In this document: piece by piece, positions 34,619 to 43,411 of the stretch
Numbering within the stretch: position 1 is the first letter of the stretch
Layout of the letters: each line of letters starts with the position of its first letter
Assembly: GCF_039522165.1 (NCBI RefSeq)
Contig: NZ_BAAADE010000003.1
Location: 186,001 to 250,000 of the forward strand
DNA: 64,000 bases
DNA from: Paenochrobactrum glaciei
Lineage (GTDB): Bacteria; Pseudomonadota; Alphaproteobacteria; Rhizobiales; Rhizobiaceae
Direction: 5' to 3'
The notes under the pieces: generated by a model
Told to the model about the DNA's origin: nothing
The model's database searches: none
The model's input: the letters and a program-made list of their open reading frames with translations, nothing else
Position numbers and translations under genes: made by a program

Positions 34619-35905
34619 ATGTTGAAAATATCAGTTGAACCAGAGGTTGCGCTGATTGATGTGGAGCGCCGGATTACTATTTCCGGCGCGACGCCTCATA
34701 GCAAAATTACCGTGCAAAGCCTGACCAATCGTGCAGGCTTTGACTGGAAAAGCGAGGCCGTATTTGAGGCGGACGCGCAAGGTGTCGTTGATCTCACCCG
34801 TGATGCATCTCTTTCAGGTGATTATCAGGGCGTGTCGGCAATGGGGCTGATCTGGTCGCAGCATCATGGCCGTGAAGGCATGCTACCGCAGTTTAACAAA
34901 GATTTGTCGCAGCCGCTTGAAACAGTTCTGACTGTTCGTGATGGCGAAAAACATGCGGATGCATACCTCGTCCAGACATTGATGGCAGAAGGTGTCACGC
35001 GTGAAGAAGTGCGGGTTAACGGTTTAGTCGGCACGCTTTACCGTGCTGCCGGTGATAAACCTGCCCCCGCTGTGATGATTATGAATGGTTCTGGTGGCGG
35101 CATCAATGAGCCACGCGCGGCTCTTTATGCGTCTCGCGGCTATCATGCCTTGGCACTTGGTTATTTTGGCGCGGAAGGCCTGCCGAAATATATCTCCAAC
35201 ACGCCGTTGGAATATTTCGAAAAAGGCCTTGATTGGCTGCGCGAAACAGTCAAGCCGGAGGATGATTTTGTCGCGATCAGCGGCCAGTCGCGCGGCGGCG
35301 AACTTGTCTTGCTGCTGGGCTCGACTTTCCCTGAAAAAGTGTCGGCGGTGATTGGTTATGTTCCAAGTGCTTTTGTGCATGGCGGACAGGCCGCAGCTGA
35401 TCCGGCATTAGGGCGCGATGGTCCATGCTGGCTTTATCAGGGCAAACCGCTGACCCATATCTGGGATAATAACCGTTTTGCCAGCTGGAAGCCTTATGAT
35501 GACGGCGAGCAGCCGCGCCGCAATAGCCTTGCTATGCGCACTGCATTGGCTGACCCTGAGGCAATGCGTATTGCGCGTATTCCGGTTGAGAAAATTGCTG
35601 GGCCGGTGATGCTGATTTCCGGTGGTGATGATGGCGCATGGCCGTCAGATTATTATTCGTTGTTGGTGCAGTCGAGTTTGCTGGCGGCTAAACATGCCTT
35701 TCCGGTGGAGTGGTATAATCTGCCGGAAGCAGGTCATTCGATCTTGTTTCCATATGTGCCGGCCACACAGATTGTCCATGCTCATCCGGTCAACGGTAAT
35801 CTGACGACAATGGGCGGCGATGCCAAGCATAATGCGCAAGCTAATGAAGCTTCATGGCAGGCGGTGTTAAAGTTCTTGCAACAGGCAACCGCTGATAAAA
35901 ATTAA
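34619..35905 (+). CDS. Acyl-CoA thioesterase/BAAT family alpha-beta hydrolase
   Basis: 428 residues. The N-terminal beta-domain (about 1-140) matches the thioester hydrolase/bile-acid-CoA:amino acid N-acyltransferase N-domain, and the C-terminal hydrolase has the nucleophile elbow SGQSRGGELVLLLG, an Asp in SGGDDGAWPSDYYS and His in EAGHSILFPYVP. Mammalian members hydrolyse acyl-CoA or transfer acyl groups to glycine/taurine; bacterial members are largely uncharacterised. A Ser rather than Cys nucleophile suggests hydrolase activity. It is the last gene of the operon and is followed by a terminator. Confidence 0.87.
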   Translation: MLKISVEPEVALIDVERRITISGATPHSKITVQSLTNRAGFDWKSEAVFEADAQGVVDLTRDASLSGDYQGVSAMGLIWSQHHGREGMLPQFNKDLSQPLETVLTVRDGEKHADAYLVQTLMAEGVTREEVRVNGLVGTLYRAAGDKPAPAVMIMNGSGGGINEPRAALYASRGYHALALGYFGAEGLPKYISNTPLEYFEKGLDWLRETVKPEDDFVAISGQSRGGELVLLLGSTFPEKVSAVIGYVPSAFVHGGQAAADPALGRDGPCWLYQGKPLTHIWDNNRFASWKPYDDGEQPRRNSLAMRTALADPEAMRIARIPVEKIAGPVMLISGGDDGAWPSDYYSLLVQSSLLAAKHAFPVEWYNLPEAGHSILFPYVPATQIVHAHPVNGNLTTMGGDAKHNAQANEASWQAVLKFLQQATADKN

Positions 35906-35969
35906 AATGATTGAGACATGCATGTCTCTGTGCAGGGTTGTTTTTAAACCTCGAATAAAGTCAGATAGG

Positions 35970-36007
35970 AACGGTTCGGATTATGAAAATCCGAACCGTT
36001 TTTTTAC
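35970..36007 (+). terminator. Rho-independent terminator before the acylase gene
   Basis: Perfect 12-bp stem AACGGTTCGGAT (35970-35981) with complement (35989-36000), a 7-base loop and a run of T after it. It closes the operon 45 bases before the penicillin-acylase start, so it may also act as an attenuator for that gene. Confidence 0.92.
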
Positions 36008-36051
36008 TATTTCCAGACATTGAGTTGCATGGAAATAATTGGAGAATATCT

Positions 36052-38388
36052 ATGTCCGGCGCGATCAATTTAGCCGCAGCCCGCGTTAAGGGTTTGCAAG
36101 ACGATGTCACGATTAATGTGGATCAATGGGGCGTTGCTCATATCAATGCGCAAAATCTGCATGATCTGTTTTTTGCGCAAGGCTGGAATGCGGCGCGTGA
36201 TCGTCTTTGGCAAATTGATCTGGCACGTAAACGCGGCCTTGGCCTGTTGGCGCGTGATTTTGGCCCCGGCTATCTGGAGCAGGATAAAGCCGCAAGACTG
36301 TTTCTTTATCGCGGTGACATGCAGCCTGAATGGCAGGCTTATGGTGAAGATTCTGAAGAAATTTGCACAAGCTTTGCGCAAGGGATCAATGCTTATGTTG
36401 ATGGTTGCCTGAGCGGTGAAAACGAATTGCCGCCGGAATTTACTTTGCTTGGCACCAAGCCCGATCATTGGGCGGCAGAAGATGTGGTGCGCGTGCGCAG
36501 CCACTCGCTGGTAATGAATGCCACTTCCGAATTAACCCGCGCAAAAGTGATGGCAGCAGCGGGTAAAGAACTTGGTGCGAAACTCGATTTATTGCGCAAA
36601 CAACTGGTGCTCGGCAACGTGCCGCAGCCGGTTGAGGGCTTGGATCCGGCCGTTGTCACAGACAGGGTTTTGCGTGATTTCCGTCTGGCGGTTAGTCCGG
36701 TTAATTTCTCAAAAGAGCGCCTTGCGGCAACGCTAGATGAAGCACGTTTTTGGACGGCTGTGACACCGGCGGGTGAAATTGATCGTGCGCCTTTTGAGGA
36801 AGGCTCGAACAATTGGGCCATTTCGGCAGATAAAACAGCAACAGGTCGCCCGATTTTGGCACTTGATCCGCATCGTACCCATGTTTTGCCATCCATCCGC
36901 TATGTGGTTCATTTGACCATGCCGGGGCTGGATGTGATTGGTGCCGGTGAACCCATGGTGCCGGGCATCTCCATGGGGCATAATGGTACTGCCGCTTTTG
37001 GCCTGACAATTTTTGGTGCCGATCAGGAAGATATTTATGTCTATGACACCAAAGAAGGCGCACCGGATCAATATGTCTATGGCGATAGTTTTGAAACTGT
37101 AACCACAATTGCAGACACTATTCCGGTTAAAGGTCACCCTGATCAGGCGGTGGAATATAAATTCACCCGTCACGGCCCTGTACTTTACGAAGATAAAGCC
37201 AATAACCGTATTTTTGCATTGCGCACAGTGTGGATGGATGCAGGCATGGCGCCTTATATGGCCAGCCTTTCGGTTATGCGTGCCAAAACCTATGCCCGTT
37301 ATGTCAAAGCACTGGAAGGTTGGGGCTGCCCGTCGGTCAATCATATCTATGCTGACACGGCCAATACGATTGCATGGAAACCATCAGGTGCCACGCCTAT
37401 TCGTGATAATTGGGACGGTCTTTTGCCGGTTCTTGGGCATGGTCAATATGAGTGGAACGGCTATCTGGCGCCGGAAGCAGGACCTGTCGCGGTTAATCCG
37501 TCATGCGGTTTTGTAGCAACTGCCAATGCTTTGAATATTCCGGCAGAATGGACAGCTAATAATCCGGCTATTGGTTATGAATGGGCAGATAGCAGCCGTC
37601 AGGATACATTATATCGCGAATTGGGTCGTGATGAACCAATTACACTGGCTGATTGCGTGGATTTGCAGGTTTCGACTTTTTCGCCAATTGCTGCGCGTGC
37701 GCTGAAGCGCCTTCATGCTTTTTTCAAAGCGGATGATGCCCATGAGGCATGGCAGATTTTGCGTGATTTTGACGGCAATCTGGTTGCTAGTTCGCCTGCT
37801 TCCGCCTTATTTGAAGTCTGGTTCAGCAAGCATTTAGGCAAATTGGTTGCCAAGCGCGAAGGTGCAACGCCTGAAGTCATGGCTTTGCTGATGCCGTTTG
37901 ATTCACAAAATATCGTTGGCTGGTTGGAAAAGGCTGATGTAACTGCTGAATTGACCGCCGATATTCAGGAAAGCCTGAGCAATGCGATGGCTGAGTGCCG
38001 CAGTTTCATGGGTGATGATGCAAGCCAGTGGAGCTGGGGTGCTATCCATAAGCTTGAATTGCGCCATCCGCTTCAGTCATTGACAGAAAACAACTGGTCG
38101 ATGGATTCCGTGCCTGTCGGCGGCAGCAGTTCGGCGCTCAATTTAGCCAATTATCGCTTGAGTGATTTTTCGGTGACATCAGGCCCATCTGTCCGCATGG
38201 TTATTGATGTGGGCGCTTGGGATAATAGCTTGTTTGTTAATAATCCGGGACAGTCGGGCGTGCCGCATTCTGAGCATTATGGCGATTTGTTGAAAAACTG
38301 GCATCAGGCCAAACATGTGCCGCTTGTTTATTCCCGCGAAGCGGTTGAAAAAGCAACGACAATGCAGATTAAGCTGACGGCGCAATAA
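36052..38388 (+). CDS. Penicillin acylase family (Ntn) hydrolase without a recognisable signal peptide
   Basis: 778 residues from the ATG at 36052, after GGAGAA at 36041-36046. The N-terminal hydrolase start (VDQWGVAHINAQNLHDLFFA, then GWNAARDRLWQIDLARKRGLG) is typical. The autocatalytic nucleophile is Ser252 in EEGSNNWAIS, giving an alpha chain of about 250 and a beta chain of about 525 residues. Downstream, SMGHNGTAAFGLTI and FTRHGPVLYE are family motifs. Members cleave side chains of penicillins, N-acyl-homoserine lactones or other N-acyl amides. Most are exported; here the N-terminus is hydrophilic from residue 1, indicating a cytoplasmic enzyme acting after import. Confidence 0.9.
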   Translation: MSGAINLAAARVKGLQDDVTINVDQWGVAHINAQNLHDLFFAQGWNAARDRLWQIDLARKRGLGLLARDFGPGYLEQDKAARLFLYRGDMQPEWQAYGEDSEEICTSFAQGINAYVDGCLSGENELPPEFTLLGTKPDHWAAEDVVRVRSHSLVMNATSELTRAKVMAAAGKELGAKLDLLRKQLVLGNVPQPVEGLDPAVVTDRVLRDFRLAVSPVNFSKERLAATLDEARFWTAVTPAGEIDRAPFEEGSNNWAISADKTATGRPILALDPHRTHVLPSIRYVVHLTMPGLDVIGAGEPMVPGISMGHNGTAAFGLTIFGADQEDIYVYDTKEGAPDQYVYGDSFETVTTIADTIPVKGHPDQAVEYKFTRHGPVLYEDKANNRIFALRTVWMDAGMAPYMASLSVMRAKTYARYVKALEGWGCPSVNHIYADTANTIAWKPSGATPIRDNWDGLLPVLGHGQYEWNGYLAPEAGPVAVNPSCGFVATANALNIPAEWTANNPAIGYEWADSSRQDTLYRELGRDEPITLADCVDLQVSTFSPIAARALKRLHAFFKADDAHEAWQILRDFDGNLVASSPASALFEVWFSKHLGKLVAKREGATPEVMALLMPFDSQNIVGWLEKADVTAELTADIQESLSNAMAECRSFMGDDASQWSWGAIHKLELRHPLQSLTENNWSMDSVPVGGSSSALNLANYRLSDFSVTSGPSVRMVIDVGAWDNSLFVNNPGQSGVPHSEHYGDLLKNWHQAKHVPLVYSREAVEKATTMQIKLTAQ

Positions 38389-38399
38389 AACTGATTGCT

Positions 38400-38441
38400 G
38401 ATCTGGGGCAGGCACAATTAGCGTTGTAATTGCCCCAGATC
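38400..38441. terminator. Long hairpin between convergent acylase and LysR genes
   Basis: Perfect 11-bp outer stem (GATCTGGGGCA at 38400-38410, complement at 38431-38441) with an inner ACAA/TTGT pairing. It overlaps the last codons of the leftward LysR gene. No long T tract, so termination is probable but not certain. Confidence 0.55.
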
Positions 38442-39365
38442 GCGCAAATATTGCGCTTCAATCTCGCTTAAAACGGCATATTCTTTGGCCATAAAATCCA
38501 AAAGTTTACGAACAGAGGGCAAGAGGCCGCGCCGTGAAGGAAAGACGGCATGGACAATGCCCGCACGCGGTGTCCATTGTGGCAGAATATCAATAAGCCT
38601 GCCCGCCTTGAGATCATCATGCACCATGATTGTCGGTAACTGGCACACGCCGACACCGGCAAGGGCAGCATGTTTGAGCGTCACCATATCTTCTGTGACG
38701 AGACGTGGCGCATAAGGGATTTTGATGCTGGCGCCATCGGGGCCATCAAGGCACCATGTATGTTCGCCCTGCGTTGGCCCCCATGCAAAACTTGGCATAA
38801 CCGAGAGGTCGGCAGGCACCATCGGACGTGTCATGCAATGCGCCAAAAGATCGGGGCTGGCGACAAGCCTTTGGGTGCTGCTACCAAGATTGCTGATAAT
38901 AAGATCGCTGTCTTCCAGCGGTTGAAACCGCACACGAAACACTAGATCATAGCCCTCGCGGATCACGTCAACACGCCGGTTGGTGTTATCGAGGATGATG
39001 TTCACTTTTGGATATTGCGCCATAAAACGCGCCGTAATTGCGCCGACCTGCAAATAGAGCAGTGAAGGGGGGCAGTTGATTTTAATCGTGCCCTGTGGCT
39101 CTGAATGAACACGGTGAATAACATCGCGTGCCGCATCAGCTTCAATCACCATGGCTTTGCAGTGATGGTAAAATTCCTGCCCGATATCGGTGACGATAAA
39201 TTGTCGTGTAGAGCGCTGGATCAGGCGAACACCGAGGCTTTCTTCCAACAGACCAATACGACGGCTTAATCGTGAACGCGGCAGGCCGAGTTTGCGCGCT
39301 GCTGCCGAAAAACCGTTTTGCTCGACCACATCCACAAATAAACGAAAATCATTGAGGTCTTGCAT
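38418..39365 (-). CDS. LysR family transcriptional regulator (divergent from pirin gene)
   Basis: 315 residues. The HTH is FVDVVEQNGFSAAARKLGLP followed by RSRLSRRIGLLEESLGVRL. The effector domain has the layout of the aromatic-hydrocarbon/CrgA-like group (GTIKINCPPSLLYLQVGAI, NIILDNTNRRVDVIREGYDL). It is divergent from the pirin-isochorismatase genes, and an exact 16-bp palindrome lies between them, so it probably controls that unit. Confidence 0.92.
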   Translation of the reverse strand: MQDLNDFRLFVDVVEQNGFSAAARKLGLPRSRLSRRIGLLEESLGVRLIQRSTRQFIVTDIGQEFYHHCKAMVIEADAARDVIHRVHSEPQGTIKINCPPSLLYLQVGAITARFMAQYPKVNIILDNTNRRVDVIREGYDLVFRVRFQPLEDSDLIISNLGSSTQRLVASPDLLAHCMTRPMVPADLSVMPSFAWGPTQGEHTWCLDGPDGASIKIPYAPRLVTEDMVTLKHAALAGVGVCQLPTIMVHDDLKAGRLIDILPQWTPRAGIVHAVFPSRRGLLPSVRKLLDFMAKEYAVLSEIEAQYLRDLGQLQR

Positions 39366-39452
39366 TCTCAGGTTCCGATCCGGTGATTGTCCTGTTTTTA
39401 GGATAGTGATGCATGATTTCGCTGACTACTCAATCTTTTGTCGCAGGAATAT

Positions 39453-39468
39453 ATCTGTTGCAACAGAT
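39453..39468. promoter_or_regulatory. Perfect 16-bp palindrome between LysR and pirin genes
   Basis: ATCTGTTGCAACAGAT is a perfect inverted repeat in the divergent intergenic region, 33 bases before the pirin start. It is the best candidate for the LysR binding site. Confidence 0.6.
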
Positions 39469-39500
39469 GAACAAGCAGTTTGGCTTGCAGGAGTAATGAT

Positions 39501-40367
39501 GTGAGAAAAGTTATTGGAATTTACAACAGTCCGGCACAACACTGGGTTGGTAATGGTTTTCCGGTACGCACCATGATGTCTTATGGCACGATGGGCGAAC
39601 ATATCAGCCCTTTTCTGCATTTGGATCATGCAGGGCCAATGGAATTTGCGCCGACCTCAGAGATGCGCGGCGTTGATGCCCATCCGCATCGTGGCTTTGA
39701 AACCGTGACGATTGTGTATGACGGTGAAGTGGAGCATCGGGATTCGACCGGAGCGGGTGGCATTATTGGTGCCGGTGATGTGCAGTGGATGACGGCAGCA
39801 GCCGGCATCATGCATGAGGAGTTTCACTCGCCTGCTTTTGCTACTCGCGGTGGCTTGTTCAATATGGTGCAGCTTTGGGTGAATTTGCCTGCAAAAGATA
39901 AAAATGCCGATCCTGCTTACCAAACTCTTTTGAATGCCGATATTCCCTCGGTTGAATTGCCGCAAAAGGCCGGTCGCTTACGGGTGATTGCCGGAGATTA
40001 TAACGGCCATAAAGGGCCGGCACGGACATTCTCACCGATCGATCTTTGGGATGTGCGCCTCACGCAAGGCAAATATACCACTTTGGATTTGCCGGTTGGC
40101 CATACGGCTGGCTTGGTGATTTTAAAGGGCGAGATAACCATTAACGGTAATACACAAGCGCACGCCGGCCAGTTCGTGCTGCTGGATCAGACTGGTTTTG
40201 ATTTCAACATGGAAGCGATGAGTGATGCTTCGGTGCTGGTGTTAAGCGGTGAACCTTTAAACGAACCAGTAGCCATGCGCGGGCCTTTTGTCATGAACAC
40301 GGCGGCCGAGTTGCAGCAGGCTTTTGCTGATTTCAGGGCAGGCAAGTTCGGCACTATTCCGGCTTAA
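39501..40367 (+). CDS. Pirin family protein (bicupin)
   Basis: 288 residues from the GTG at 39501, with AGGAG at 39489-39493. The N-terminal cupin has the iron-binding motifs DAHPHRGFETVTIVYDG and AAGIMHEEFHSP; the C-terminal cupin begins near TFSPIDLWDVRL. Pirins are cytoplasmic iron proteins; some have quercetin 2,3-dioxygenase activity, others act as redox-linked regulators. It precedes an isochorismatase-type hydrolase in the same direction. Confidence 0.9.
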   Translation: MRKVIGIYNSPAQHWVGNGFPVRTMMSYGTMGEHISPFLHLDHAGPMEFAPTSEMRGVDAHPHRGFETVTIVYDGEVEHRDSTGAGGIIGAGDVQWMTAAAGIMHEEFHSPAFATRGGLFNMVQLWVNLPAKDKNADPAYQTLLNADIPSVELPQKAGRLRVIAGDYNGHKGPARTFSPIDLWDVRLTQGKYTTLDLPVGHTAGLVILKGEITINGNTQAHAGQFVLLDQTGFDFNMEAMSDASVLVLSGEPLNEPVAMRGPFVMNTAAELQQAFADFRAGKFGTIPA

Positions 40368-40465
40368 GTTTTTCAACCCGTTTCAATTTCTAACCCCCGA
40401 TGAGGCCAGCTTTCTGCCGCTGTCTTTTTATCCTTCAAATGTGCAGATCAAACAGAGGTGTAACA

Positions 40466-41098
40466 ATGTCAAAGACCTATAACCGTATCGACAAAGATAA
40501 TGCTGCTATGCTGCTGGTGGATCATCAGTCCGGCCTGTTGTCACTGGTGCGTGATATCGACCCTGACAAATTCCGCAATAATGTGTTTGCGGTTGCTGAT
40601 ATTGCCCAATATTTCAACCTGCCAACCGTGCTGACCACCAGTTTTGAAGATGGCCCAAATGGCCCTCTGTTGCCGGAGCTGCATGAAAAACTGCCTGATG
40701 CAGCCTTTATCCCGCGCCCTGGCCAGATCAATGCCTGGGACAATGAAGATTTCGTCAAAGCGGTCAAAGCAACCGGCAAAAAACAACTGATTGTTGCAGG
40801 TGTGGTGACGGAAGTTTGTGTAGCATTTCCGGTGCTTTCAGCGCTTGAGGAAGGCTATGAGGTTTTCGTAGTGACGGATGCCTCCGGCACATTTAATGAA
40901 ATGACCCGTCATGCGGCTTGGAGCCGTATGGAACAGGCCGGTGCACAGCTGATGTCATGGTTTGGTCTTGCATGTGAGTTGCACCGTGACTGGCGCAATG
41001 ATGTGGAAGGTCTGGGCACTTTGTTTGCCAACCATATTCCTGATTATAAAAACCTGATGGACGGCTATGCCCGCGCTCAGGCAAATGCCAAAGCTTAA
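40466..41098 (+). CDS. Isochorismatase family cysteine hydrolase (YcaC-like)
   Basis: 210 residues from the ATG at 40466, after AGAGGTG. The catalytic Asp lies in MLLVDHQSG and the nucleophilic Cys in GVVTEVCVAFP; the cis-peptide VV before TEVC is typical. The group includes YcaC and nicotinamidase-like hydrolases acting on amides or of unknown substrate. Pairing with a pirin is common in bacteria. Confidence 0.9.
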   Translation: MSKTYNRIDKDNAAMLLVDHQSGLLSLVRDIDPDKFRNNVFAVADIAQYFNLPTVLTTSFEDGPNGPLLPELHEKLPDAAFIPRPGQINAWDNEDFVKAVKATGKKQLIVAGVVTEVCVAFPVLSALEEGYEVFVVTDASGTFNEMTRHAAWSRMEQAGAQLMSWFGLACELHRDWRNDVEGLGTLFANHIPDYKNLMDGYARAQANAKA

Positions 41099-41133
41099 TC
41101 AGTCATAGGGTAAACCTTGTTCTGAGTGATAAA

Positions 41134-41159
41134 TTACGGGCTGTTTTGGCAGCCCGTAA
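41134..41159 (+). terminator. Hairpin between isochorismatase and EamA genes
   Basis: Perfect 10-bp stem TTACGGGCTG (41134-41143) with complement at 41150-41159 and a 6-base loop. No T tract follows, so it could be a weak terminator or an mRNA end-protecting structure. Confidence 0.5.
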
Positions 41160-41203
41160 GCGGCTTTGAACGACAGACTGAATATTATGAATGGATGTGT
41201 GTT

Positions 41204-42055
41204 ATGCCACCAAAAAGTGCCGCTGCTATTGCCACCATTTTATGGGGCTTTACCTATATTATTACCGTTACCATGCTGCCGCAAAATCCGATGTTTATTG
41301 CAGCGGTTCGTGCCGCAGGGGCTGCCATTCCGCTTTTGTTGCTCGCGCGCGAATTTCTGCCGCGTGAATGGTGGTTTAAAATCATTGTGCTCGGTACTTT
41401 AAACTGTGGTCTTTTTTTTGGGCTATTGTTTATCGCGGCGATCAGATTGCCCGGTGGCGTGGCGGCAACATTTCAGGCGCTGGGGCCGTTGTTTATGGTG
41501 TTGCTTGCCTGGCCGATGCTGGGTTTCAAGCCATCAAGGCTCAAGATTGTTGCTGTGGCTTTGGGTGCCATTGGTGTGGCGATGATTGTGCTCAAAGGAG
41601 ATGCTTCGATCGACCTTTGGGGTGTTGCAGCAGCTCTTGGTTCGGCTCTTTCCGTCGCCATCGGTGGTTTGCTGGTCAATAAATGGGGACGGCCAAAATC
41701 GCTGCTGGCTTTTACCGGCTGGCAATTGTTGGTTGCTGCGGTTGAGCTTTCTCTCGTCGCCATCTGGCTTGGCGATATTCCCTCAAGTCTGGATCTGACC
41801 AATATTGCCGGACTGGCGATTGTCGCCTTGTTGTTGACAGCCGTTACCTTTGTCTTGTGGTTCAAAGCCATTCAGGGCGCTGGTGCTGCGGCCATTGCAC
41901 CATTGTTTTTGCTCACCCCGCTGACGGCTTTTGTACTTGATGCCATCTTCCGCGGTGTTGTGCCTTCATGGATGCAGGCAGCAGGCGTGGCCATTGTAAT
42001 CATCAGCCTTCTTTACAGTCAGTATATTGACCGTAAAGCACTGGCTCCTCGCTGA
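41204..42055 (+). CDS. EamA/DMT family transporter
   Basis: 283 residues from the ATG at 41204. About ten membrane segments in two EamA repeats: ILWGFTYIITVTMLP with AAVRAAGAAIPLLLLA in the first, and FVLWFKAIQGAGAAAIAPLF with LTPLTAFVLDAIFRG in the second. Family members export amino acids, metabolites or drugs. It could export a product or intermediate of the neighbouring catabolic genes, but this is a guess. Confidence 0.88.
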   Translation: MPPKSAAAIATILWGFTYIITVTMLPQNPMFIAAVRAAGAAIPLLLLAREFLPREWWFKIIVLGTLNCGLFFGLLFIAAIRLPGGVAATFQALGPLFMVLLAWPMLGFKPSRLKIVAVALGAIGVAMIVLKGDASIDLWGVAAALGSALSVAIGGLLVNKWGRPKSLLAFTGWQLLVAAVELSLVAIWLGDIPSSLDLTNIAGLAIVALLLTAVTFVLWFKAIQGAGAAAIAPLFLLTPLTAFVLDAIFRGVVPSWMQAAGVAIVIISLLYSQYIDRKALAPR

Positions 42056-42201
42056 AACTTACACGGCTTTGTTGACAATCTGTCTTCAATATCAACCCGT
42101 TAAATCGCAACCAAAAACACTATATAAAGCTTAACAAAAGGCGCTTGCCGCCATTTCATATTTGACTGCGTTTACGCAGCTAGCAATAGACAGGTGTTAT
42201 T

Positions 42202-43329
42202 ATGCAGTTTGGAATTTTTACTGTCGGTGATCTGACAACTGATCCAACCAACAATCATACACCAACCGAGCATCAGCGCCTCAAAGCTATGATGAAATAT
42301 GCTTTGAAGGCCGAAGAGGTTGGTTTGGATGTGTTTGCCACCGGCGAACACCACAACCCGCCATTTGTGCCTTCATCGCCGACAACGATGCTGGGCTGGA
42401 TTGCGGCTAAAACCAGCAAAATTCAGCTGACAACCGCAACAACCCTGATCACCACCAATGATCCGGTGAAGATTGCCGAAGATTTTTCTATTCTTCAGCA
42501 TCTGGCCGATGGTCGTGTGGATCTGATGATGGGGCGCGGCAATACGGGGCCGGTTTACCCGTGGTTCGGTAAGGATATCCGTCAGGGTATTCCGATGGCG
42601 ATTGAAAATTATCATCTGCTGCGCCGTTTGTGGCGTGAGAAAGTGGTGGATTGGGAAGGCCAGTTCCGTACACCGCTGCGTGGTTTCACACTGGCACCGG
42701 CACCGCTTGATGATACGCCGCCATTTGTCTGGCACGGTTCTATTCGCAGCACCGAAATTGCCGAACAGGCTGCATTCTATGGAGATGGCTTTTTCGCCAA
42801 TAATATCTTCTGGAACAAAGAACATACCGAGCAGATGATTAATCTTTATCGCTCGCGTTTTGAACATTACGGCCATGGCAGTGCCGATCAGGCGATTGTC
42901 GGTCTTGGTGGTCATGTGTTTATGCAGAAAAACAGTCAGGACGCGGTTGCGAAATTCCGTCCTTACTTTGATAAAGCGCCGGTTTATGGCCATGGCCCTT
43001 CGCTGGAAGAGTTCACGGAAATGACCCCGCTGACCGTTGGTTCACCGGAACAGGTCATTGAGCGCACATTGAGCTTTGCGGATTATGCCGGTCATTATCA
43101 GCGTCAGCTCTTCCTTGTTGATCATGCCGGTCTGCCGGAAGAAATGGTGCTGGAGCAAATCGAACTTTTGGGCACGGAAGTTGTTCCGGTTCTGCGTAAA
43201 GAGTTTGAGGCGCGCCGTCCGGCACATATTCCAAGTGATCCGCCAAGCCATGCTAGCTTGAAGGCACAAGGCGAGAACGGAAAACACCGCAAGGTTATTC
43301 CGGTTGAAACAGGCAAAGAGTCAAAGTGA
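42202..43329 (+). CDS. Luciferase-like (LLM) FMN-dependent monooxygenase, CE1758-like
   Basis: 375 residues. Bacterial luciferase fold: MQFGIFTVGDL start, FATGEHHNPPFVPSSPTTML, TTATTLITTNDPVKIAEDFS, LADGRVDLMMGRGNTGPVYP and TVGSPEQVIERTLSFADY. It uses reduced FMN and O2 to oxygenate a carbon or heteroatom centre. The next gene encodes an FMN reductase of the kind paired with this subfamily, so the two form a two-component monooxygenase. Confidence 0.9.
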   Translation: MQFGIFTVGDLTTDPTNNHTPTEHQRLKAMMKYALKAEEVGLDVFATGEHHNPPFVPSSPTTMLGWIAAKTSKIQLTTATTLITTNDPVKIAEDFSILQHLADGRVDLMMGRGNTGPVYPWFGKDIRQGIPMAIENYHLLRRLWREKVVDWEGQFRTPLRGFTLAPAPLDDTPPFVWHGSIRSTEIAEQAAFYGDGFFANNIFWNKEHTEQMINLYRSRFEHYGHGSADQAIVGLGGHVFMQKNSQDAVAKFRPYFDKAPVYGHGPSLEEFTEMTPLTVGSPEQVIERTLSFADYAGHYQRQLFLVDHAGLPEEMVLEQIELLGTEVVPVLRKEFEARRPAHIPSDPPSHASLKAQGENGKHRKVIPVETGKESK

Positions 43330-43364
43330 TGTCTTTGTCTCTTTAAAAGGCGCAATCAACGATC

Positions 43365-43390
43365 GTGACGGGGGGCAAGCTTCCCGTCAC
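43365..43390 (+). other. Hairpin between the monooxygenase and FMN reductase genes
   Basis: An 8-bp stem GTGACGGG (43365-43372) and CCCGTCAC (43383-43390) lies 21 bases before the reductase start. Lack of a T tract fits a differential-expression or stability element. Confidence 0.4.
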
Positions 43391-43411
43391 CTGATTTTTC
43401 AGGAGGCCAGA

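Noticed and set aside
35983..36052. Upstream start at 35983 for the acylase, adding MKIRTVFLLFPDIE...
   Set aside because: It begins within the terminator stem, has no ribosome site, and the added stretch has only a short hydrophobic patch; GGAGAA before 36052 supports the later start.
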